A program made the position numbers and the translations under genes. Positions 26,149 through 32,750 of a stretch of 64,000 nucleotides of DNA are shown in pieces; positions within the stretch are counted from its first letter, which is position 1, and the number at the start of each line of letters is the position of its first letter. The notes beneath the pieces were generated by a model. It was not told the origin of the DNA and did no database searches. It saw only the letters and a list, made by a program, of their open reading frames with translations. The DNA comes from Sporisorium sorghi (Eukaryota > Basidiomycota > Ustilaginomycetes > Ustilaginales > Ustilaginaceae): positions 1 to 64,000 of the forward strand of contig JALCCG010000021.1 of the NCBI GenBank assembly GCA_023212695.1, written 5' to 3'.

Positions 26149-28101
26149 ATGAATAACAGGCAAAAAGAGATTTTTCGCAATTTGTTAATGGAACCGAACC
26201 GGTTGTGGCTCGTGCAGGATCTGGCGGATCAGACCGAGTGCTCGGAGAAGACGATCCGAAACGATCTGAAGGTGATTGAAGAATATATAGTTACGCACTC
26301 CGGTGGTCATCTGGTGAAAAGGCCGGGACTTGGCATCTATCTGGAGATCAGCGAAGCGGATCAGGCTGAATTATTCCACCGCTTATATTCCAACGAGAGC
26401 ACCACCGGCGATGAATCCGATGAGGAAAGGGTGCTGCACCTGGCATATCGGCTCTTGATGAGCGCGAAACCCGTAACGCTGCAGAATTTGGCTTCCCCAT
26501 TTTACGTGAATAAGGCGATTATCCGCCGGGATATGGAAAAGATTCAGAACTGGCTGCGGAGCTTTGATCTGAGCTTGGTGACCAAGCAGCGCGTGGGCTT
26601 CATGATTGAAGGCTCGGAGAAGAACAAACGGACGGCACTGGCACGGTTGAACCAGTTGATCAACCGTCCCGAGTTAACGGGACAGATGATGCGCAACCAG
26701 TATGAACCGCACGAGATTGCAACCGTATACAATGAGTTGAAGGGTTTGCAACAGCAGCATCAGCTTCGCTTCACCGATGAAACCTTTGAAAGCCTGATGC
26801 TGCATATTCTGCTCATGGTCAAGCGGACCAAGCTGGGACAGCCGATCTCGCTTTCCGGGCAGGACATTTCCTTTTTGGAGAACAAAGCAGAGTTTGCATG
26901 GGCGATAGGCTTTTTGAAGCAGCTGCAAAAGCTGTTCGCGGTCCCTTTTTCCAAGGAAGAAACGGCTTATCTTACCCTGCACCTGCTTGGCGGGAAGTTC
27001 CGATACAGTCAGGAGGATGGGGGCGTTGGACGGAGCGAGCTGGCGGATAGCCACCCCCTGTTGCCCCAATTGGTTGAGCAGCTGATTCAGCGAATGTCGG
27101 AGCTGAATATGATCCCGTTTTCCAAGGACCAGGTATTATTGAACGGGTTGAAAGTGCATTTGTACACAACCATAAATCGTCTTGAATACGGTCTGGCTGT
27201 GTCCAATCCGATGCTGGCCGAGATCAAAAGGATGTATCCCTATATGTTCGATCGGGTCATTATCGCACTGGAAGAGGTAGGGGGAGCGCTCCATCTGCAC
27301 TTTCCCGAAGAGGAGGCCGCCTATTTGACGCTGCACTTTCAGGCGTCCGTGGAACGGCTTCACCAGAATGAGAGTCACCCTCAGAAGGTGATCATTGTGT
27401 GTCACATGGGCGTTGGAATGTCACAATTGCTTCTAGCGAAGGTGGAACGGAGATTCCCGTCCGTGCATGTGGAGACAACGATGTCCAGAGCGGAGGTTGA
27501 GGATTATCTGGCAGCTCATGAGGTGGATCTTGTTATTACGACCGTTGAGCTGCCCGAGTTAAAATCACCTCATATCCTCGTCTCCCCTCTGCTCGAGGCG
27601 AATGATGAACGGAAGCTGGAGCAGGCGATCCGCCGGCTTGATGAGCCGGACAGCCGAACGGCTGAGGAATCGGTTTTCTTGAAATATACGACACCTTTTC
27701 TTGTCTTTCCTCAGCAGGAGGCAGAGCGTCCAGAACAGTTAATCGCCAAGTTTGCGCTCATGCTGGAGGACAAAGGGTATGTCGAGGCAGGGTATACGAA
27801 AAGCGTGCTGGATCGTGAACACATGTCGGCTACGACAATAGGGGGCGGCATTGCCATTCCACACGGCAGCTCGGAGTGGGTCAAACAGTCCTGCATCGCT
27901 GTTGTTACTCTGAAGCAGCCCATCACCTGGGGAACCGAGAAGGTAGAGCTTGTGTTCTTGCTTGCGATTAAGCATGATGAGCGGAAAGAGATGCGACAGC
28001 TGTTCAAAGAATTGTCGCGGATCAGTGAGCAGCCGGCATTGGTCAGTGTGTTGGCTAAGGAGACCGATGCGATTCGATTGCTGAATACGTTAAAAGGGTA
28101 A
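26149..28101 (+). CDS. PRD-containing PTS regulator (ManR/MtlR type)
   Basis: The 650-residue protein begins with an HTH_11 DNA-binding domain (QDLADQTECSEKTIRNDLKVI, residues 20-40). A second HTH-like segment and two PTS regulation domains follow (about 185-290 and 300-400, with conserved His in LMLHILLMV and YLTLHFQA contexts). An EIIB-Gat-like domain has its Cys in VIIVCHMGVGMSQLL near 417. A C-terminal EIIA-Fru/Mtl domain has its His in GGGIAIPHGSS near 571. This layout is that of DNA-binding activators such as ManR, MtlR and LicR, not RNA antiterminators. Phosphorylation by HPr and by the cognate EII would set its activity. It lies 240 bases before the PTS permease gene and almost certainly controls it. 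Confidence 0.88.
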   Translation: MNNRQKEIFRNLLMEPNRLWLVQDLADQTECSEKTIRNDLKVIEEYIVTHSGGHLVKRPGLGIYLEISEADQAELFHRLYSNESTTGDESDEERVLHLAYRLLMSAKPVTLQNLASPFYVNKAIIRRDMEKIQNWLRSFDLSLVTKQRVGFMIEGSEKNKRTALARLNQLINRPELTGQMMRNQYEPHEIATVYNELKGLQQQHQLRFTDETFESLMLHILLMVKRTKLGQPISLSGQDISFLENKAEFAWAIGFLKQLQKLFAVPFSKEETAYLTLHLLGGKFRYSQEDGGVGRSELADSHPLLPQLVEQLIQRMSELNMIPFSKDQVLLNGLKVHLYTTINRLEYGLAVSNPMLAEIKRMYPYMFDRVIIALEEVGGALHLHFPEEEAAYLTLHFQASVERLHQNESHPQKVIIVCHMGVGMSQLLLAKVERRFPSVHVETTMSRAEVEDYLAAHEVDLVITTVELPELKSPHILVSPLLEANDERKLEQAIRRLDEPDSRTAEESVFLKYTTPFLVFPQQEAERPEQLIAKFALMLEDKGYVEAGYTKSVLDREHMSATTIGGGIAIPHGSSEWVKQSCIAVVTLKQPITWGTEKVELVFLLAIKHDERKEMRQLFKELSRISEQPALVSVLAKETDAIRLLNTLKG

Positions 28102-28130
28102 CATGAATAGTAGTGTTTGTGATGATGAAG

Positions 28131-28154
28131 CAGGGCGTATACGTCCTGTTTTTT
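28131..28154 (+). terminator. Terminator after the PRD regulator gene
   Basis: CAGGGCGTATACGTCCTG folds on itself (nine pairs with one G-U) and is followed by TTTTTT. It separates the regulator from the PTS gene, so the latter needs its own promoter. Confidence 0.7.
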
Positions 28155-28164
28155 ACATTTTTTT

Positions 28165-28229
28165 CGGGTCCCGGCCAAGTATTTGGAATAAGCGGCGTAG
28201 CATAGGCTCCACTTTGCGGGATATTTTAT
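28165..28229 (+). repeat. Dispersed hairpin repeat, copy 1
   Basis: This roughly 60-base element shares AAGTATTTGGAA, then AGCATAGGCTCCACTTTG and a TATTTTA tail with a second copy at 43613-43677. The left arm (TCCCGGCCAAGT) can pair imperfectly with ACTTTGCGGGA (28211-28221), leaving a loop that holds the most conserved bases. It sits between a terminator and the start of the PTS permease gene. Confidence 0.7.
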
Positions 28230-28340
28230 TGCGAAATAAACCTATTTTTCCGGAAGTTCCGGTAAAAAGTTCGTCCGATAACAGCGTTTTCAGCGTGTAC
28301 ACTATAAATGTAAGCGGGAACATGACAGGAAAGAAGGGGA

Positions 28341-30371
28341 ATGACGATCATGAAAATATTAGCGATTACCTCATGTCCTAACGGAATTGCACATACGTAT
28401 ATGGCCGCTGAGAATCTGCAGAAGGCAGGCGCGAAGCTGGGCGTTGATCTGAAGGTTGAGACTCAGGGCTCCATTGGCGTGGAGAACCAATTCACGGAGC
28501 AGGATATCCGTGAAGCCGATGGTATTATCATCGCAGCGGATAAAACGGTGGTGAAAGACCGGTTTGTGGGTAAAAAACTGCTTGTTGTTGGGGTGCAGGA
28601 GGGTATCCGTCACCCGGAAGAGCTGATCCAACGGATGATGAGAGGGGATGTGCCCGTCTATCAGGCACAGTCCAAGTCTGTTGAAGATACAGGAGAGAAC
28701 AAACCGAAACAAAATCCGATCTACCGTCACTTGATGAACGGTGTATCCTATATGGTACCGTTTATCGTGATCGGCGGGCTGCTCATTGCGATTGCACTGA
28801 CGATGGGCGGTGTGAAGACGCCGGGCGGTCTGGTTATACCGGAAGGCTCGATCTGGAAAACGATTGAGAGTATCGGCGGGGCTGCGTTTACCTTCATGGT
28901 TCCGATCCTGGCCGGATTTATCGCAATGAGTATTGCGGACAGGCCGGGCCTTGCACCAGGTATGGTCGGCGGGTTCATAGCTGCGAACGGCAGCTTTTAC
29001 GGAAGTGAAGCGGGAGCTGGATTCATCGGGGGGATTATTGCCGGTTTCCTGGCAGGTTATGTTGCACTTGCGATTAAAAAGATCAAGGTTCCCCGGTCGT
29101 TGCAGCCGATTATGCCCATTATCGTTATCCCGGTGCTGGCTTCACTGGTTGTAGGGTTAATCTTCGTCTTTGTGATTGGTGCTCCGGTTGCGGACCTGTT
29201 CGAAGCGTTGACCGCATGGCTCGCGGGAATGCAGGGCACAAGTTCGATTCTGTTAGCGCTTATTCTGGGCGCGATGATTTCTTTTGACATGGGTGGGCCC
29301 GTGAATAAGGTTGCGTTCCTGTTCGGCTCGGCTATGATCGGTGAAGGAAATTATGAGATTATGGGCCAAATTGCCGTTGCCATCTGTGTTCCTCCGATTG
29401 CGATGGGACTGGCAGCCATGATGAACAAAAGGAAATTTACGCCTTCGGAACGTGAAGCTGGGAAGGCAACCTTTACGATGGGACTGTTCGGTATTACCGA
29501 AGGAGCGATTCCATTCGCTGCGCAAGATCCGCTGCGCGTCATACCGAGTATCATGGTCGGTTCGATGACAGGTTCGGTGATTGCGATGTTTGGCAGTGTC
29601 GGTGACAGCGTAGCCCATGGCGGTCCGATTGTAGCCGTACTTGGTGCCGTTGATAATGTGTTGATGTTCTTCATCGCGGTCATGGTCGGCGCAGCCGTAT
29701 CGGTGATGATGGTAAGCCTGCTCAAGAAAGATGTGGCAGCTGTGACGCCGGCAGCTGTTGGAGGAGGAGCGGCTGGTAATCCTGCCGGATCAGGTGAGGG
29801 ATTGGTAGCAGACGAAGACGCAGGTGCGGGTGTACCTCTGGCTCGGAACTCAGCCGAAGTGTCCTCAATCGAGAGTAATAAGGGGACAGTAACGGAACCA
29901 CCTGTTATTCGAGTTGAGAAATTGACGGATATTGTAACACCGGAGCTTATAAATCTGAATCTGGTTGGAACGACACAGGATGCCGTTATTGACGAAATGA
30001 TCGGGATCCTGGAGCGGAACGGGTCGGTACGCGCTGATGGAGATTTTAAACAGGCCATTTTAGCCCGGGAACAAGAAAGCTCCACCGGCATCGGCCTGAA
30101 TATTGCGATCCCTCACGGTAAATCGGATGCTGTCCTGAAACCAAGCGTAGTCTTTGGTATCAAGCAGGATGGTGTGGATTGGAAGAGTCTGGACGGCAGT
30201 GAAGCCAAACTGATCTTTATGATTGCCGTGCCGCGGAATAGTAAACAGAATGCGCATTTGAAAGTGCTGCAGATGCTGTCCCGCAAGCTGATGGATGATG
30301 ATTTCCGAGAAGCGCTCTTGGCGGTGACAACGAAGGAGCAAGCCTATCAATTGCTCGATCAGGTGCATTAA
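28341..30371 (+). CDS. PTS fructose-family permease, EIIBCA fusion
   Basis: The 676-residue protein fuses three PTS domains. EIIB (residues 1-100) carries the phosphorylated Cys in ITSCPNGIAHTYMAAE. EIIC (about 130-460) is a strongly hydrophobic fructose-type channel with FDMGGPVNKVAF and GITEGAIPFAA. EIIA comes last (about 535-676), with its His in GLNIAIPHGKSD near residue 587. Proteins of this order take up fructose, mannose or 2-O-mannosylglycerate-like sugars and phosphorylate them on entry. ATG 28341 and ATG 28350 are both possible starts; AGGAAAG at 28328 favours the first. No sugar-phosphate kinase or isomerase gene is adjacent, so the exact sugar is open. The upstream ManR-type activator is its likely regulator. 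Confidence 0.85.
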   Translation: MTIMKILAITSCPNGIAHTYMAAENLQKAGAKLGVDLKVETQGSIGVENQFTEQDIREADGIIIAADKTVVKDRFVGKKLLVVGVQEGIRHPEELIQRMMRGDVPVYQAQSKSVEDTGENKPKQNPIYRHLMNGVSYMVPFIVIGGLLIAIALTMGGVKTPGGLVIPEGSIWKTIESIGGAAFTFMVPILAGFIAMSIADRPGLAPGMVGGFIAANGSFYGSEAGAGFIGGIIAGFLAGYVALAIKKIKVPRSLQPIMPIIVIPVLASLVVGLIFVFVIGAPVADLFEALTAWLAGMQGTSSILLALILGAMISFDMGGPVNKVAFLFGSAMIGEGNYEIMGQIAVAICVPPIAMGLAAMMNKRKFTPSEREAGKATFTMGLFGITEGAIPFAAQDPLRVIPSIMVGSMTGSVIAMFGSVGDSVAHGGPIVAVLGAVDNVLMFFIAVMVGAAVSVMMVSLLKKDVAAVTPAAVGGGAAGNPAGSGEGLVADEDAGAGVPLARNSAEVSSIESNKGTVTEPPVIRVEKLTDIVTPELINLNLVGTTQDAVIDEMIGILERNGSVRADGDFKQAILAREQESSTGIGLNIAIPHGKSDAVLKPSVVFGIKQDGVDWKSLDGSEAKLIFMIAVPRNSKQNAHLKVLQMLSRKLMDDDFREALLAVTTKEQAYQLLDQVH

Positions 30372-30484
30372 TTCAAGAAGCTCAGAGACTTTACCGAATG
30401 ATTGGTTGGGCGTTTCGTTTCGGCGGCAGCCACGAAGCTAGACTTATAGCTGAAGGATAATGGATGAACCGCTGGAGTTACAAT

Positions 30485-30526
30485 AAGCCAGTCCCGCAAG
30501 AAATGAGCGGGACTGGCTTTAATTTT
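30485..30526. terminator. Bidirectional terminator
   Basis: AAGCCAGTCCCGC and GCGGGACTGGCTT form a perfect 13-bp stem, with T/A-rich flanks. It serves the PTS gene and the converging anti-sigma gene. Confidence 0.8.
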
Positions 30527-30560
30527 GCATAGGCTGTGACCGGATGTTATCCGATGTATT

Positions 30561-31172
30561 CTATTCCACCAGAACGCCATCGATGAACGTCATGGTTTTA
30601 TCTTTGAATACAAGAATAAACGTGTTCGAATAATCCGTATCGTTGTTCATCTCTGTACCCAGCATAATCTCATCGCCCACATCATCAAAAGGATTATGAA
30701 GCACGCCTTTAGGGGTGTAACGAGTTTCGTAGCCGATTACATTGTCATTCTCATCATAGATAAATTTGCTATTGCCCGAGAACACCAAGTCCTGGCCGTT
30801 CTTCTTCAGAGATAGGTGTACCTCCAGGCGACCATTCACTTTCTGATGAACGATATCTACATCCTGAGATGACACCGTAAAGCCGATGGCAAACAGCTTA
30901 ATAATGGCAGCCACCAATATGAGCACCGCCAAGATAGAGAGAAGGAGTGTTTTTCTGTTTTTTTGCTTCACCTTTTTCAAAAAGTTGATGTTCTCAACCT
31001 CTTCTTTATCCATGACGGGCACGGAGAGATCCGTTGGTTTGGTCATTTCCTTGTAATACTGGAGGCATTCTTCGCACGTTTGCAGATGCTTTTCGATTTC
31101 TTCGTTACTGTGCGAAGAAGTTAGTTTCTCAATATAGGAGGGTAACAAGTCCCGAGCCATATCGCATTTCAT
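30561..31172 (-). CDS. Membrane anti-sigma factor with zinc-finger motif
   Basis: The start at 31172 (MKCDMARDLLPSY) is preferred over an upstream in-frame codon because AAAGGAAG lies just before it and its ATG overlaps the sigma gene stop by four bases. The 203-residue protein has an N-terminal zinc-binding anti-sigma domain with H-x3-C-x2-C (KHLQTCEEC, near residues 27-36). A single membrane helix follows (LLLSILAVLILVAAIIKLF, about 72-92), then an extracytoplasmic domain. It should hold the cognate sigma factor at the membrane until an envelope signal releases it. Confidence 0.85.
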   Translation of the reverse strand: MKCDMARDLLPSYIEKLTSSHSNEEIEKHLQTCEECLQYYKEMTKPTDLSVPVMDKEEVENINFLKKVKQKNRKTLLLSILAVLILVAAIIKLFAIGFTVSSQDVDIVHQKVNGRLEVHLSLKKNGQDLVFSGNSKFIYDENDNVIGYETRYTPKGVLHNPFDDVGDEIMLGTEMNNDTDYSNTFILVFKDKTMTFIDGVLVE

Positions 31173-31654
31173 GACATTCTTCCTTTCATCAATTTTTGTT
31201 TTCCTCTGTAGAAGGTAACTCTGGCCCACGTTTCGTCTCTGCCCAGAATTTCGCCGATTTCCCGAAAGCTGAATTCTCCGGTCATGCGCAGATACATGAC
31301 TTCTTTTGTATGGGGATCCAGTAAATGAAGCTGTTTGAACAAGTCCATTTTCTCTTGAGCCAGAATGAACTGAGATTCTGTGGAATGGGAGGATTCGGAT
31401 AAGGAACTGTCTTCCAACGGGTCAGCCTTCCTCTTGTTCTGCTTGTCCAGCTCCTGGTACCACACATGCTTAGCTATCTGACAAAGCCACACGTACACTT
31501 TGCAGGTTCCATCGTATCTATGTATGGATTTTATAGCTCTATAAAAAGTTTCTTGTGTGATTTCTTCGGCCAGCAAGTGATTGTGGCAAAAACTGAATAC
31601 GAATTTATATACTTGGGTCGAATATTCCCTGTATAATTCATCGGTGTCTTGCAT
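31169..31654 (-). CDS. ECF-type RNA polymerase sigma factor
   Basis: The 161-residue protein is translated from ATG 31654, with GGGGAGG 8 bases upstream; the longer in-frame start lacks this. Region 2 (LYREYSTQVYKFVFSFCHN and AEEITQETFYRAI) and region 4 (LLDPHTKEVMYLRMTGEFSFREIG) are both intact. The linker between them is short, as in ECF group sigma factors. Translational coupling with the anti-sigma gene through ATGA is typical. Its target promoters cannot be read from the sequence, but such pairs usually activate their own operon. Confidence 0.88.
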   Translation of the reverse strand: MQDTDELYREYSTQVYKFVFSFCHNHLLAEEITQETFYRAIKSIHRYDGTCKVYVWLCQIAKHVWYQELDKQNKRKADPLEDSSLSESSHSTESQFILAQEKMDLFKQLHLLDPHTKEVMYLRMTGEFSFREIGEILGRDETWARVTFYRGKQKLMKGRMS

Positions 31655-31789
31655 CTGTTCGCCTCCCCAAACTATATATCCGTAAATCATGATAAACGTT
31701 ACAACAGGTTTAGGAATATTTTTGTTTTACGCAAAAATATGATTACAAAGAGTAATTTCGTCGTAGTATTACTAACTATAATAGAAATA

Positions 31790-31930
31790 GAGCCCTCACC
31801 GCGGGAACGGTGAAGACTCTAAAGTTCAGGATCAAAGGCTGTGAAACCCACGGCGTGCGTTTGAGACATAATTTAATCATCTAACGACAAACCACCGTAA
31901 ACAGGCTCCAACCTTAGACGGTGGTTTTTG
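31790..31930 (+). ncRNA. Structured, terminator-ended leader or small RNA
   Basis: A TATAAT at 31777-31782 would start transcription near 31789. The next 140 bases hold AGAG...CTCT enclosing TCACCG/CGGTGA (31791-31820), then GCTGTG/CACGGC (31839-31854). They end in AAACCACCGT/ACGGTGGTTT with a T-run (31889-31930), a clear intrinsic terminator. No reading frame fits. The next gene starts at 32000, so this could be a terminating riboswitch or attenuator for it, or a free small RNA. It matches no riboswitch class I can recall. Confidence 0.5.
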
Positions 31931-31999
31931 CTTGTTTAGCTTCCGACGAATCCATCGATACAGCTTCCGCACATTGAGCACCCAGAAAGGAAGGAGTTT

Positions 32000-32269
32000 A
32001 TGAATAAAATGGTCACCTTAAGAATACCGTTGTTTTTGTTTGCTCTTGGTGTTTCTTTATTCTTATCTAACTTTGTTAAAGAAAGTAGTGCCAGTAATCT
32101 TGTTTATTTGGTGATTCTTATATCATTAATTGTTATCTTTGAAAAAACAAAGTTAAGCGAGAAAAAGGTTCATATTCTGTATGGTGTTTTAATAGGAATA
32201 TCTGGTTTAGCAATTGAATTTTTATCTGAACCAGGAGACTACTTGCAATTTCTTAGTAATGGGTTGTGA
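32000..32269 (+). CDS. Small hypothetical membrane protein
   Basis: The 89-residue protein starts at ATG 32000 behind AAAGGAAGGAG (31986-31996). Three hydrophobic segments are seen: LFLFALGVSLFLSNFV, LVYLVILISLIVIF and a weaker ILYGVLIGISGLAIEFL. No conserved motif is recognised. It lies 70 bases after the terminator of the structured RNA at 31790, so its expression may depend on read-through there. The AT-rich composition resembles that of the small membrane gene at 2652. Confidence 0.55.
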   Translation: MNKMVTLRIPLFLFALGVSLFLSNFVKESSASNLVYLVILISLIVIFEKTKLSEKKVHILYGVLIGISGLAIEFLSEPGDYLQFLSNGL

Positions 32270-32309
32270 TTTCCGCCATCGCAGATGGGATTCTTAATCG
32301 TTGTATTTT

Positions 32310-32337
32310 GTCGTACCTCCAATATGGAGGTTGTACG
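32310..32337. other. Hairpin between small genes
   Basis: GTACCTCC (32314-32321) and GGAGGTTGTAC (32327-32337) pair around AATAT. The T-run after it is weak on both strands. It may end transcription from either neighbouring small gene. Apart from this, the small gene at 32341 and the tandem repeat at 32577, the 32270-32735 gap holds no further gene I can see. Confidence 0.4.
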
Positions 32338-32340
32338 TTG

Positions 32341-32472
32341 TTAAAAGTTAAAAAACCAATTGAGCTTAATGCCAATGGCAAAAAAGAGGAAAATCCAGCC
32401 CCATAAAATCAATAAGCGAAAAGGCCGGGGGATAAGCAAGTACTCAGAAAACAGCCTGGAGATGATCTTCAA
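32341..32472 (-). CDS. Small 43-residue membrane protein
   Basis: On the minus strand AAAGGAGG lies 7 bases before a TTG at 32472-32470. The frame runs 43 codons to TAA at 32343. The product has a short amphipathic basic N-terminus (KIISRLFSEYLLIPRPFR) and one membrane helix (LLILWGWIFLFFAIGI) ending near the C-terminus. The family is not recognised. The strong ribosome binding site, the correct membrane-protein layout and the positive-inside charge pattern support a real gene. It would stand alone, with no clear operon partner. Confidence 0.65.
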   Translation of the reverse strand: MKIISRLFSEYLLIPRPFRLLILWGWIFLFFAIGIKLNWFFNF

Positions 32473-32576
32473 GGGAGTGCCTCCTTTTATTGAAAGCAGA
32501 TTATATTAAGTACTAGATCCATTCGCAGTTATATTCTCAAAAAAAGCGTGCCAATCCAATCAAGATAAACGTTATA

Positions 32577-32614
32577 CCTTCAAGTATACCAGCTACCTTC
32601 AAGTATACCAGCTT
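32577..32614. repeat. Tandem duplication of 19 bp
   Basis: CCTTCAAGTATACCAGCT occurs twice back to back (32577 and 32596). It lies 140 bases before the GH3 gene. The unit includes the small palindrome GTATAC. It may be a simple duplication or a doubled binding site. Confidence 0.75.
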
Positions 32615-32750
32615 CACCATTCGATCGTAATTATTTTATTTGCAAGAAATAGGATAAGAATTTCCTTACAAGAGTTTTTTACATATTCATATACAGAATT
32701 TGTTACTATGATAGTGAATAGATGTCGATTATTTATTGGGAGGGAATCTA

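Noticed and set aside
28131..28340. RNA antiterminator (RAT) target of a BglG-type protein
   Set aside because: The regulator starts with a DNA-binding HTH_11, not a CAT RNA-binding domain, and the hairpin at 28131 ends the regulator gene itself with no overlapping alternative fold seen.
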